The notes beneath the pieces are model-generated. The model had not been told where the DNA came from, searched no databases, and worked only from the letters and a program-made list of their open reading frames with translations. The position numbers and the translations under genes are program-made. From Lachnospiraceae bacterium UBA3641 (GTDB lineage Bacteria; Bacillota; Clostridia; Lachnospirales; Lachnospiraceae), in assembly GCA_002373875.1 (NCBI GenBank), contig DFKQ01000003.1:1-64000 (forward strand): a DNA stretch of 64,000 nt. The letters are read 5' to 3'. Positions within the stretch are counted from its first letter, which is position 1, and every line of letters starts with the position of its first letter. Positions 1-8,251 of this stretch are shown here, one piece after another.

Positions 1-564
1 TTCTTCTGCTTCGGTACCAACGATCTTACTCAGATGACTTTCGGCTTTTCGAGAGATGATTCCGGCAAGTTCCTTGAGAGCTATTATGACACCAAGATAT
101 TTGAAAACGATCCGTTCGCAAGACTTGATCAGAGCGGTGTGGGCAAGCTTATGGAGATGTCAATTAAGCTTGGCAAGCCCGTTAATCCTTCGCTCCATGT
201 AGGTATCTGCGGTGAGCATGGCGGCGATCCCACATCCATTGAGTTCTGCAATAAGATCGGTCTTGATTATGTGAGCTGTTCACCCTTCCGTGTTCCAATC
301 GCGAGGCTTGCAGCAGCACAGGCCGCTATTGCGCAGAAGGCAGAGAAGTCATCCTGCGAGGATAAGTTCAAGGATGCTAAGGACAGCGCCAGGGACTTCA
401 CCGATAAGGCAGTGGAAGTAGCCAAGGAAGTAGGTAAGGTTGTAGTCGAGGTAGGTAGTGAAGTGGCAGAAGTTGCCAAGGAGATGGCCAAGGCAGGTCT
501 TGCAGGCGCCAAGGCAGGCTTCGATGAAGCTAAGAAGACCTACAACGAGAATAAGAATAAATAA
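1..564 (+). CDS. ppdK: Pyruvate, phosphate dikinase, C-terminal part (cut by window edge)
   Basis: The reading frame is open from base 1, so only the last 187 residues are present. They begin with the PEP-utilising TIM-barrel sequence [17 protein letters not shown], and the catalytic-cysteine region ICGEHGGDP follows at about residues 68-77. The enzyme interconverts pyruvate, ATP and Pi with PEP, AMP and PPi, and in anaerobes it often runs in glycolysis. The family normally ends near the sequence [14 protein letters not shown]. Here about 75 extra residues follow, rich in Ala, Lys, Val and Glu, with repeated AKE/EVAK-like heptads that predict a long amphipathic helix. Family assignment is secure; the tail's role is unknown. 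Confidence 0.95.
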   Translation, partial: FFCFGTNDLTQMTFGFSRDDSGKFLESYYDTKIFENDPFARLDQSGVGKLMEMSIKLGKPVNPSLHVGICGEHGGDPTSIEFCNKIGLDYVSCSPFRVPIARLAAAQAAIAQKAEKSSCEDKFKDAKDSARDFTDKAVEVAKEVGKVVVEVGSEVAEVAKEMAKAGLAGAKAGFDEAKKTYNENKNK

Positions 565-599
565 AGTACGATTCTTATATGAATTTTTCAACGCAGGGC

Positions 600-628
600 T
601 TGCAAAAGTGCAGGCCCTGTGCTATGAT
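600..628 (+). promoter_or_regulatory. Sigma-A-type promoter of the metal-efflux operon
   Basis: A TTGCAA -35 box (600-605) and a TATGAT -10 box (623-628) are separated by 17 bases, just upstream of the palindrome at 634-659 and of the HMA gene. Prediction from sequence only. Confidence 0.6.
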
Positions 629-633
629 CAACA

Positions 634-659
634 CATGAACAATCATTCAAGTGTTCATG
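634..659 (+). promoter_or_regulatory. Palindromic operator, ArsR/SmtB-like
   Basis: CATGAACA (634-641) and TGTTCATG (652-659) form a perfect inverted repeat immediately downstream of the predicted -10 box. A nested TGAA-N6-TTCA also occurs. ArsR/SmtB metal sensors (CadC, CzrA, SmtB) bind sites of this form and derepress metal-efflux genes. The regulator gene is not in the window, so the binding protein is inferred. Confidence 0.5.
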
Positions 660-742
660 CAAATATAACCGGTATTAAGTTGATGAACCAACGCGCCGGA
701 ATTGTGCGATATGGTATAAAAAAGGAAACGGAGGAAAATAAG

Positions 743-961
743 ATGAAGAAAAAATTCAAACTGGAGGATCTTGATTGTGCGAACTGTGCAGCTAAGATGG
801 AGGCAGCTATTAAGGAAATACCCGGAGTTATCAACGCATCGGTTAATTTTCTTGCCCAGAAGATGATGATAGAAGCAGATGACGATAAATTTGATGATAT
901 CGTCAAAAAGGCGGCTGAGTGCATTTCCAAGGTAGAACCTGATTGTAAAGTTGTATTTTAG
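743..961 (+). CDS. Small heavy-metal-associated (HMA) domain protein
   Basis: This 72-residue protein consists of one HMA domain. The metal-binding motif is DCANCAAK at residues 11-18, and the fold ends in a Val-rich strand. A longer open frame begins upstream, but the ATG at 743 follows a GGAGG-like ribosome site (730-734) and starts exactly at the domain boundary. Such proteins bind soft metals and pass them to P1B ATPases or act as their detached N-terminal domain. The ATPase downstream lacks an N-terminal HMA domain, so the two probably act together. Metal identity cannot be read from this domain alone. Confidence 0.88.
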   Translation: MKKKFKLEDLDCANCAAKMEAAIKEIPGVINASVNFLAQKMMIEADDDKFDDIVKKAAECISKVEPDCKVVF

Positions 962-966
962 ACGAT

Positions 967-1085
967 ATACCGATCCTAAAGGACCGGCTTTGTGTTGAAG
1001 GACCACTCCGTGGCATGTTGTAAGCAATGAGAATGAGCAGAGGAAGGGGAATGTGCAAAAAGGACCGTCCCCGTGGCATGATATG
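967..1085 (+). repeat. Two diverged copies of a REP/RAYT-like palindromic repeat half
   Basis: Two related segments, near 998-1024 and 1060-1087, share AAGGACC, a C-rich core, then CCGTGGCATG. The second contains GGACCGTCCCC, the same core seen in the palindromes at 13060-13154, 18538-18557 and 54418-54459. The second copy supplies the first codons of the ATPase frame if translation begins at 1053. Confidence 0.5.
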
Positions 1086-3086
1086 AGCAAGAGGCAGAAA
1101 ACATCATTGATGAGGATAATAATAACGGCGGCCATGTTCTTTCCGCTGCTGGTGGCGGAGCATATGGGCAGGATGGATAGCATGCCCCGGTGGGCAATGC
1201 TTATCATATTTTTGATACCATATGTGATCATCGGATATGATGTGGTGAAAAAGGCATTTATCAATATTTCCCATGGACAGGTGTTTGATGAGAACTTCCT
1301 TATGATGGTGGCGACCTTCGGAGCACTTGCCGTAAGCGAGTATTCGGAAGCAGTTGCGGTTATGCTTTTTTATCAGGTAGGCGAACTCTTCCAGTCTTAT
1401 GCCGTAGACAAGAGCAGGCAGTCGATCTCGGCCATGATGGATATGGTGCCGGAATACGCCAATCTGGAAACGGAAGAGGGCCTTGCGGAGGTTGATCCCG
1501 ATGATGTTGAGATAGGAAGCATAGTGGTCATCAAGCCGGGCGAGAAGGTGCCCCTTGACGGAGTCGTTATAGAAGGGGAATCCATGCTTGATACCTCTGC
1601 CCTGACAGGTGAGTCGGTTCCAAGGAGGATAAAGGAAGGGGAGGAAATATTCAGCGGGTGCATAAACGGTAACGGAACATTAAGAGTCAGGACAAGCAAG
1701 GAATTCGACGATTCAACCGTAGCGAGGATCCTTGAGCTTGTGGAGAATGCAGGTGATAAGAAGGCCAGGGTCGAGAACTTTATCACAAGATTTGCGAAAT
1801 ACTACACACCTATCGTAACCTTGAGTGCCCTTGCTCTTGCGGTCATCGGACCGGTGGTAACGATCATTAGTCAGTCATCCGTAAAGGCGCAGGCGTTATC
1901 AACGGTCGCAGCAAGCCTCGCGGCATCGGGCGAGATTAAAAATATAATATCAAACTGGCTCCTCAGGGCATGTACCTTCCTGGTCGTATCCTGTCCCTGT
2001 GCCCTTGTTATTTCTGTACCTCTGGGGTTTTTCGGAGGCATAGGAGCAGCATCGAAGAAGGGTATTCTGGTTAAGGGTTCCAATTATCTTGAACTTGTAT
2101 CCAAGGTTGATACGGTCGTATTTGACAAGACCGGTACCCTGACCAAGGGCGAATTCAAGGTAAAGCGTATAATCGCTGACACTAAAGCCATGAAGGACCT
2201 TAAAACCGTGGGATCATCCGCAGATGATGTAGAATTAGCGATCCTTGATATAGCAGCTCACGCAGAGTCATATTCAACCCACCCCATAGCCATGTCTATC
2301 ATTGAAGCCTACAGGGAAAGGACCGGTGAGAGATCGGAAGCACTGCTTGACTCTTCGCGTGTTGAGAATGCTCACGAGGATGCGGGCCATGGTGTGGATG
2401 TCAGGGTTGACGGCCGCATGGTCACTATCGGTAACGGAAAGCATCTTGAGAAGCATGGTATAAAATACGAACCCTGTGATGAGAACGGTACCATAGTTTA
2501 TGTGGCGATCGATGATATATATGCCGGTGCCATAGTGATCTCAGATACGGTTAAGGATGGAGTTAAAGATGCCATAACCGGCATGAAGCAGGCCGGAGTC
2601 ACCAGATGTGTTATGCTTACGGGCGACAGGAGACCAGCTGCCGAATATACAGCGAGAGACCTTAACATAGATGATTATTATTCCGATCTTCTGCCTCAGG
2701 ATAAGGTTATTAAGGTGGAGGAGCTTCTTACTAAGGAGCAGGAAGGCAGATATCTTGCCTTTGTTGGTGACGGGATCAATGATGCGCCTGTGCTGGCAAG
2801 GGCTGATGTGGGGTTTGCCATGGGCTCCATGGGCTCCGACGCTGCGATAGAGGCTGCGGACATAGTACTTATGGATGATGATCTGGGGAAGATAGCTTCG
2901 GTCATTTCCATTTCAAGGCGGACCATGGGCATTGTCAAGCAGAATATAGTATTTGCGATTTCGGTGAAGATACTGGTGCTCGTTCTGAGCGCCTTCGGTT
3001 TTGCAAATATGTGGGCGGCTGTTTTTGCGGATGTGGGAGTCGCGGTGCTTGCAATACTCAATTCCATGAGGACATTGAAGAATTAG
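1053..3086 (+). CDS. P1B-type heavy-metal-exporting ATPase (Zn/Cd/Pb type)
   Basis: This P-type ATPase (677 residues from GTG 1053) has all key motifs. They are the TGES phosphatase loop, CPC at residues 314-316 in the ion-binding helix, the phosphorylated Asp of DKTGT at 358, an HP dipeptide (STHPIAMS), TGDRR and GDGIND near 572. The last two helices carry Lys639 and Asp660, the pair typical of the Zn/Cd/Pb subgroup. It should pump divalent soft metal out of the cytoplasm. No N-terminal HMA domain is present; the preceding gene supplies one. The start is uncertain: GTG 1053 has an AGGAAGGGG site nearby, while ATG 1083 would remove ten residues encoded by a repeat. Confidence 0.93.
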   Translation: MQKGPSPWHDMSKRQKTSLMRIIITAAMFFPLLVAEHMGRMDSMPRWAMLIIFLIPYVIIGYDVVKKAFINISHGQVFDENFLMMVATFGALAVSEYSEAVAVMLFYQVGELFQSYAVDKSRQSISAMMDMVPEYANLETEEGLAEVDPDDVEIGSIVVIKPGEKVPLDGVVIEGESMLDTSALTGESVPRRIKEGEEIFSGCINGNGTLRVRTSKEFDDSTVARILELVENAGDKKARVENFITRFAKYYTPIVTLSALALAVIGPVVTIISQSSVKAQALSTVAASLAASGEIKNIISNWLLRACTFLVVSCPCALVISVPLGFFGGIGAASKKGILVKGSNYLELVSKVDTVVFDKTGTLTKGEFKVKRIIADTKAMKDLKTVGSSADDVELAILDIAAHAESYSTHPIAMSIIEAYRERTGERSEALLDSSRVENAHEDAGHGVDVRVDGRMVTIGNGKHLEKHGIKYEPCDENGTIVYVAIDDIYAGAIVISDTVKDGVKDAITGMKQAGVTRCVMLTGDRRPAAEYTARDLNIDDYYSDLLPQDKVIKVEELLTKEQEGRYLAFVGDGINDAPVLARADVGFAMGSMGSDAAIEAADIVLMDDDLGKIASVISISRRTMGIVKQNIVFAISVKILVLVLSAFGFANMWAAVFADVGVAVLAILNSMRTLKN

Positions 3087-3125
3087 GCCAAATGCGCCTC
3101 TTAAGTGGTTTTTTCCATGAATAAG

Positions 3126-3134
3126 TGATATAAT
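3126..3134 (+). promoter_or_regulatory. Extended -10 promoter element upstream of sugar transferase
   Basis: TGATATAAT is an extended -10 hexamer about 65 bases before the sugar-transferase start. The -35 region is poor, which is tolerated by extended -10 promoters. Confidence 0.4.
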
Positions 3135-3200
3135 CTCAATAACTGTGCATGATGCAGCCGGGCTCATGCAGGGCATTTATACAGACAGGGGAGATTTATC

Positions 3201-4616
3201 ATGTACCAGCGCAGATCAAACATTCAGGATATTTTTCTGATGTTTGTAGATTCCATATGTGTAACGGCAGGGCTCATTATAGCTAACTATATAAGGCATG
3301 GGTCCTTTTTCGGCATGCCCAGAGATGATATGAGGTTTTCCATATTGTGGGTTATGTGTATAGGTATTTTTTTTGTATATAACCTCATGTTCCGTGTTAA
3401 TAAGGATTTTTATGTGAGGGGTCCCTTTCATGAACTTCTGATAGTTTTTTGCAATAACCTTGTCATTTTTGTGGGTGTGACTGTCATTTTGTATTTTATC
3501 AAACGAAGTGAATCATCCTCTCGTTTGATGCTTATTTTGTTTATAGTGGTGGATACACTTCTGATGGAGCTTGTGCATCAGGTGATCAAGTTGCTGCTTC
3601 CGGGGGTTTATCAGAGATTTCTTGATCGAACGCGGATACTGCTTGTAGCCGATAAGAAGCATGCGGCTGACGCTGTGAGGGATGTTAAGGCTTATGAGGA
3701 TTTTTCGCAGGAGCTTATCGGAATGGTGATCCCGGATGATCGTCTGACCGGGGATATGGAAGGCGTTCCTGTGGTATCGGATATAGATCATCTGGCCGAG
3801 TATTGTAAGACGGCTTCTCTCGACGAAGTAGTGATCTCAATAGATGAGCATGATAAGGATGTTTTGGATAAGATGCTTCCGGTAATGGAGGATCTTGCTC
3901 AGATGGGCATAATCATCCATTATACGATCACTCTCCCAGACCTTAAAGGAGCCAGACATAAGATGCTTCTTAGCAGGGGCAACATGTACACTGTCACTTA
4001 TGCCAATAAAATAACATCTATGGGGCAGATCGTTGTGAAAAGAATAATGGATCTTTTGGGTGGGATCGTTGGATGTGTCATTACATGCATATTGTTCATT
4101 GTTCTTGGTCCAATTATTAAGATACAGTCTCCCGGACCCGTGTTCTTTTCCCAGAAAAGGGTAGGACGCAATGGTCGTATCTTTAACATGTATAAGTTCC
4201 GTTCCATGTATGCGGATGCTGAGAAGCGTAAAGCTGAATTGATGGAAAAAAATGAAATGAACGGGCTTATGTTCAAAATTGAAAAGGATCCAAGGATAAC
4301 TCCCATCGGAAGGTTTATGCGTAAGACATCACTTGACGAATTTCCTCAGTTTTACAATATTCTGACAGGAGATATGTCGCTTGTCGGTACACGCCCGCCG
4401 ACACTTGATGAGTTTAACAAATACAGCTTTTCACACAAGAAGCGTTTAAGCTTCCGTCCGGGACTTACGGGGATGTGGCAGGTCTCCGGAAGAAATGAGA
4501 TAACTGATTTTGACGAGATAGTAAGGCTTGATGTTGAATATATTGATAACTGGAACCTTCTTCTCGATATTAAGATACTGCTTAAGACTATAGGTGTTGT
4601 GTTTAAGGGAAAATAA
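3201..4616 (+). CDS. Polyprenyl-phosphate sugar-1-phosphate transferase (initiating glycosyltransferase)
   Basis: The 471-residue protein has about four N-terminal membrane segments (residues 10-120). A CoA-binding-like cytoplasmic domain (about 145-245) and a fifth membrane helix (about 280-305) follow. The C-terminal half is the bacterial sugar transferase domain, shown by SPGPVFFSQKRVGRNG, YKFRSMY, TSLDEFPQFYNIL and DMSLVGTRP. Enzymes of the WcaJ/CpsE type move a sugar-1-phosphate onto undecaprenyl phosphate, the first step of capsule or exopolysaccharide synthesis. The next gene begins one base after its stop and repeats the same membrane half. The sugar is not predictable. Confidence 0.93.
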   Translation: MYQRRSNIQDIFLMFVDSICVTAGLIIANYIRHGSFFGMPRDDMRFSILWVMCIGIFFVYNLMFRVNKDFYVRGPFHELLIVFCNNLVIFVGVTVILYFIKRSESSSRLMLILFIVVDTLLMELVHQVIKLLLPGVYQRFLDRTRILLVADKKHAADAVRDVKAYEDFSQELIGMVIPDDRLTGDMEGVPVVSDIDHLAEYCKTASLDEVVISIDEHDKDVLDKMLPVMEDLAQMGIIIHYTITLPDLKGARHKMLLSRGNMYTVTYANKITSMGQIVVKRIMDLLGGIVGCVITCILFIVLGPIIKIQSPGPVFFSQKRVGRNGRIFNMYKFRSMYADAEKRKAELMEKNEMNGLMFKIEKDPRITPIGRFMRKTSLDEFPQFYNILTGDMSLVGTRPPTLDEFNKYSFSHKKRLSFRPGLTGMWQVSGRNEITDFDEIVRLDVEYIDNWNLLLDIKILLKTIGVVFKGK

Positions 4617-4617
4617 C

Positions 4618-6138
4618 ATGAAGCATTACAGGGATTATGTGAGCCTGAAACTGATAAATATGCTTTCCGAATTTGTCATAGTATTGATCGCTTATTTTGC
4701 CTCAGGCGGCATCCGGTATTATCTGGGACGAGATTTTATACGGATGTTTGATATGCATGATGTGATCGTTTTTATACCATTTGCGGTAGCATGTGGTCTG
4801 TTCAGCGTTCTGTGCTATGTGATCTTCGGTGATTATTCAACCGTCAGGATAAGAAGCGTCCGCAGGGAAGCAACCAGGATAACCTTTGTTCAGATTTTTA
4901 CCGGAATCACAACGGCTGCTGTGCTTTTTCTGACAAGGGGAAGTCAGTTTTCGCGCGTGTGGCTGGTTATTTTTACATTTCTTGCAATAGTATTGCTGAT
5001 AATCAAAAGGGTCGTGTTTTCCGCTTACAGCTTATATTACAGCAGGAAACATCAGGGATTGTCCAGAATACTGATAATTGGTGAAGGCAGTAATGCAGTC
5101 CGATTCTACAGGGGGCTTGAGAAAGTGCTTCATAAAGAGAGCGAATATGCAGGGCATCTTGCGCCTAAGGAGGATCAGGCAATTCCCGGATATCTTGGTA
5201 CCTATGATATGATCGATGAGATCATTGACAGAACGGGTGCCGATGAAGCCATCATTTGCTCGGAGATCGAAGAGAAGGTTCTGAACAGGCTTTTGATCGC
5301 ATGTGCCATTAGAAGCGCAGCTGTATATATAGTTCCGTCATACAATGATTATTTGAGTGGCGGTAGGATACTCAGTACATATGGTGACCTTAATATGATC
5401 GAGGTGACAGCTCTCAGAGTGGATAATATCCTCGGGGTAAATATTGCGGTAACAAATATGGAATCCACCATACATGAGCTTGCAGAGAAAAGAAATGAGT
5501 GGAAGGGACAGTATATATGTGTTTCCAATGTTCATACGACAGTTATGGCTCACGAGAATCCGGAATATATGAAGATCCAAAACGAAGCGGTTATGGCGCT
5601 TCCGGATGGAAGTCCCCTGTCATCCTACAGCAGGGAGAACGGTAAGACGACAGCCAGAAGGGTGACGGGACCGGATCTTATGAGGGAGCTGCTCACAAGA
5701 AGCGGTGAGTACGGGTTTACTCACTTCTTCTATGGTTCCACACAGGATACTCTTGATAAGCTTAGGTCTAAGATTGAGGAGAGATATCCGGACGCTAAGA
5801 TAGTGGGTATGATATCTCCTCCCTTCAGGGAGTTAACGCCTGAAGAGGATGAAGAGTATGTAAAGCAGATAAATGAGGCTGCCCCTGATTTTGTATGGGT
5901 GGGCCTTGGAGCCCCCAAACAGGAGATATGGATGGCAGATCATAAGGGTAGAGTGAATTCACTTATGATAGGTGTCGGGGCGGCATTTGACTTCGAGAGC
6001 GGTGAAGTGAAGAGGGCACCTAAATGGGTACAGAATATGAAGCTTGAGTGGTTTTACCGAATGCTTCAGGATCCCAAGAGGCTGTTTAAAAGGTATTTCG
6101 TTACAAATATCAAATATTTGTGGTTGACAAGAAAGTGA
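4618..6138 (+). CDS. Fusion of a sugar-transferase membrane half with a WecG/TagA/CpsF glycosyltransferase
   Basis: The 506-residue protein begins like the gene before it: four or so membrane helices and a nucleotide-binding-like domain (to about residue 270). In place of the phosphosugar-transferase domain it continues with a WecG/TagA/CpsF domain (about 285-506). That domain shows SNVHTTVM, ALPDGSPL with the conserved PDG, DFVWVGLGAPKQE and AAFDFESGEVKRAPKW. The WecG family adds the second sugar, such as ManNAcA or ManNAc, to a lipid-linked first sugar. The ATG at 4618 follows the preceding stop codon directly, implying coupled translation. The pair probably builds a lipid-linked disaccharide. 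Confidence 0.88.
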   Translation: MKHYRDYVSLKLINMLSEFVIVLIAYFASGGIRYYLGRDFIRMFDMHDVIVFIPFAVACGLFSVLCYVIFGDYSTVRIRSVRREATRITFVQIFTGITTAAVLFLTRGSQFSRVWLVIFTFLAIVLLIIKRVVFSAYSLYYSRKHQGLSRILIIGEGSNAVRFYRGLEKVLHKESEYAGHLAPKEDQAIPGYLGTYDMIDEIIDRTGADEAIICSEIEEKVLNRLLIACAIRSAAVYIVPSYNDYLSGGRILSTYGDLNMIEVTALRVDNILGVNIAVTNMESTIHELAEKRNEWKGQYICVSNVHTTVMAHENPEYMKIQNEAVMALPDGSPLSSYSRENGKTTARRVTGPDLMRELLTRSGEYGFTHFFYGSTQDTLDKLRSKIEERYPDAKIVGMISPPFRELTPEEDEEYVKQINEAAPDFVWVGLGAPKQEIWMADHKGRVNSLMIGVGAAFDFESGEVKRAPKWVQNMKLEWFYRMLQDPKRLFKRYFVTNIKYLWLTRK

Positions 6139-6183
6139 TCATATGGAGTTTTACTTACATAATAATGATCATGAGGAGAACGA

Positions 6184-6918
6184 ATGGAAGGTTTATTTAC
6201 ACTCAGGAACAATATATTTGCAGCGGTCTTCATTTCAATAGTTTTCGGATATCTGACCGGATGCATTAATCTATCATATATTATCGGCAGGCTTAAGGGA
6301 TTTGATATAAGGGAGCACGGATCGGGTAATGCGGGAGCCTCCAATGTTATCATCACGATGGGCAAAAAAGCCGGAGCCTTTGTGGCTCTCTTTGATATTT
6401 TTAAGGCATATTTTGCAATACGGTTAACTACACTTGTCTTTCAGGATATATTCCTTATAGGTGTTATTACGGGAGTGGCTGTCATACTCGGTCATATATT
6501 TCCTTTTTATATGGGCTTCAGGGGAGGCAAGGGTTTTGCTTCATTGGGAGGTTCCGTACTGGCGCTGGATTACAGGCTCTTTTTTGTCCTGCTGATACTT
6601 ACAATATTTATTGTGTTTGTTTCCAATTATATCTGTTTCGGACCTACCAGTATATCCGTGATATTTCCAATAGTTTACGGCTATATGAACCGGGAACGGG
6701 GCGGATGGTATGCAATGCTCCTCTTTTTTATAGCTACAGCAGCCATATGCTACCGACATCGTGAGAACTTCCGGCGGATAAAGGAGGGTAATGAGCTTAA
6801 GTTTTCCTTCCTCTGGAACAGGAAGGCTGAGGCTGACAGGTTCGGAGTTGAGAATGATGACGGATATACATATCCCTTTGAAATGGAAGAGGATGGAGCA
6901 ATAAAACATAAGGAATAA
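6184..6918 (+). CDS. plsY: Glycerol-3-phosphate acyltransferase PlsY
   Basis: The 244-residue membrane protein carries the PlsY signatures GSGNAGASN (about residues 45-53), GHIFPFYMGFRGGKG (about 103-117) and a late membrane segment ending in RHRENFRRI. PlsY transfers the acyl group from acyl-phosphate to glycerol-3-phosphate, making lysophosphatidate for membrane lipid synthesis. The usual protein has about 200 residues; this one has an acidic cytoplasmic tail of about 40. An AGGAG site precedes the ATG. A bidirectional terminator follows. Confidence 0.95.
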   Translation: MEGLFTLRNNIFAAVFISIVFGYLTGCINLSYIIGRLKGFDIREHGSGNAGASNVIITMGKKAGAFVALFDIFKAYFAIRLTTLVFQDIFLIGVITGVAVILGHIFPFYMGFRGGKGFASLGGSVLALDYRLFFVLLILTIFIVFVSNYICFGPTSISVIFPIVYGYMNRERGGWYAMLLFFIATAAICYRHRENFRRIKEGNELKFSFLWNRKAEADRFGVENDDGYTYPFEMEEDGAIKHKE

Positions 6919-6921
6919 GAA

Positions 6922-6951
6922 AAAATGCCACGGGAAGCCCCGTGGCATTTT
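6922..6951. terminator. Bidirectional rho-independent terminator
   Basis: AAAATGCCACGGG (6922-6934) pairs perfectly with CCCGTGGCATTTT (6939-6951) around a four-base loop. Flanking A and T runs let it end both plsY and the convergent foldase gene. Confidence 0.9.
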
Positions 6952-6953
6952 CT

Positions 6954-8165
6954 TTACTCTATAACCGCATTATCTTTAACTATTTCTATTGCCTTGTCCT
7001 TGTAGAGTGACTGGACCAGATAAGGATCACCGTACTGTTCCTTTCTGTCGGCATAGGCCTCATCGCCGCCTTCGGTTTCCTTGATGTGGGCCTTATAATC
7101 CTCGATCGTACTTCTTATTCCTTCCTTCTCCATGATGGCCTGGTAGGTGAGGATATCCTTCTCGGTTTCCTTACAGGTCTCGTCAAGTGACTTGTCGTAC
7201 TCTTCCTCGCTCTTACCCTGATAATCAAAGAAATCATTGTAGGTCATTCCGTACTGGGCGTATACATCCTTCATGATATTAAAGCTTTCCATCTCGGAAT
7301 ACTTCTGCACCGACTTGAGGTTCTTAAGGTATTTGGAAGGATAACTGTTCACGCTTGTGTTGTCCCTTAAGTAGTTCTCTATCCAGTTATTTAAATTGGT
7401 TTCGTAATTAGTATCCTTAAGATATTGTTTGTATTCTTCGACTGTACTTGCTTTATCCGATAAATATTCGGCAACGAAGTCATCCGTGAATTCGGGAGCA
7501 ATATAAATACCATTTATGGTACAGTCAAATTGCGCATCCTTACCGGCAAGATCTGCCGATTGATAATCGTCGGGGAAGGTTACATTGACCGTAACATTGT
7601 CTCCCACACCTGAACCGATAAGCTGCTGCTCAAAATCGTCTATGAAGGTTCCGGAACCTATGGTAAGATCCGATCCCTGTCCATTTGAATTACCGCCTTC
7701 AAACTCAACTCCGTCGATGGTTCCCACATAATCAAGATTGATCTTATCACCGTCTTCGATCTTCTTATCCGTATCGGTTGACAGTTCAGTGTGCTGGTTG
7801 AGCTGATCGTCGATATCCGACTGAACCTCTTCGTCAGTGTACTCTATATCGGCCTTTTTGATCGATACACCCTTATATTCGGGAAGGGTCACGGCGGTGC
7901 TTGCGGTAACACCTTTAACATAACCATTGTCATCAAGCAGCTTGGAATAGTCATTGCTTGGATCGATCCGGTTTATCGCCTTAATAACAGCTGCCGAAAT
8001 AAAATATACTATACCGGCTGCGATCAGAGCAAGGATGACGTAGCTTATTATCCTTCCCGTCATTGCAGAACGTTTAGCCTTCTTGTTCTGGTTGGCACGG
8101 TCGATACGCTTCTGCATGCTTTTGCTGATGTTCTCAGCATTCTTCTCATCATTTTTAGTTCCCAT
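6954..8165 (-). CDS. Membrane-anchored trigger-factor-like FKBP-type peptidyl-prolyl isomerase
   Basis: The 403-residue protein has a lysine-rich N terminus and a single membrane helix at about residues 40-60, so the rest should lie outside the cell. Residues about 125-215 form an FKBP-type domain (DKINLDYVGTIDGVEFEGG, then GSGTFIDDFEQQLIG). The remaining helical part resembles the C-terminal arm domain of trigger factor. The ribosome-binding N-terminal domain of trigger factor is absent. It is probably an extracytoplasmic foldase for secreted proteins, analogous in location to PrsA. A GGAGG site precedes the ATG at the high-coordinate end. Confidence 0.82.
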   Translation of the reverse strand: MGTKNDEKNAENISKSMQKRIDRANQNKKAKRSAMTGRIISYVILALIAAGIVYFISAAVIKAINRIDPSNDYSKLLDDNGYVKGVTASTAVTLPEYKGVSIKKADIEYTDEEVQSDIDDQLNQHTELSTDTDKKIEDGDKINLDYVGTIDGVEFEGGNSNGQGSDLTIGSGTFIDDFEQQLIGSGVGDNVTVNVTFPDDYQSADLAGKDAQFDCTINGIYIAPEFTDDFVAEYLSDKASTVEEYKQYLKDTNYETNLNNWIENYLRDNTSVNSYPSKYLKNLKSVQKYSEMESFNIMKDVYAQYGMTYNDFFDYQGKSEEEYDKSLDETCKETEKDILTYQAIMEKEGIRSTIEDYKAHIKETEGGDEAYADRKEQYGDPYLVQSLYKDKAIEIVKDNAVIE

Positions 8166-8251
8166 TTTGAAAAAACCTCCGATAATTTATTACAACATTT
8201 AATAGTTTACCCCATAATCCTATTATTTTAAATAGGAAATGTGTGAAACTT

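Noticed and set aside
458..742. Upstream extension of the HMA protein
   Set aside because: It overlaps ppdK, the promoter and the operator palindrome. The ATG at 743 has the ribosome site and domain start.
647..1264. 205-codon minus-strand frame
   Set aside because: It crosses the promoter, the HMA gene and the repeat on the opposite strand and has no domain or ribosome site.
3087..3125. Terminator after the metal ATPase
   Set aside because: The T run is present, but the only stem is about four base pairs and not convincing.
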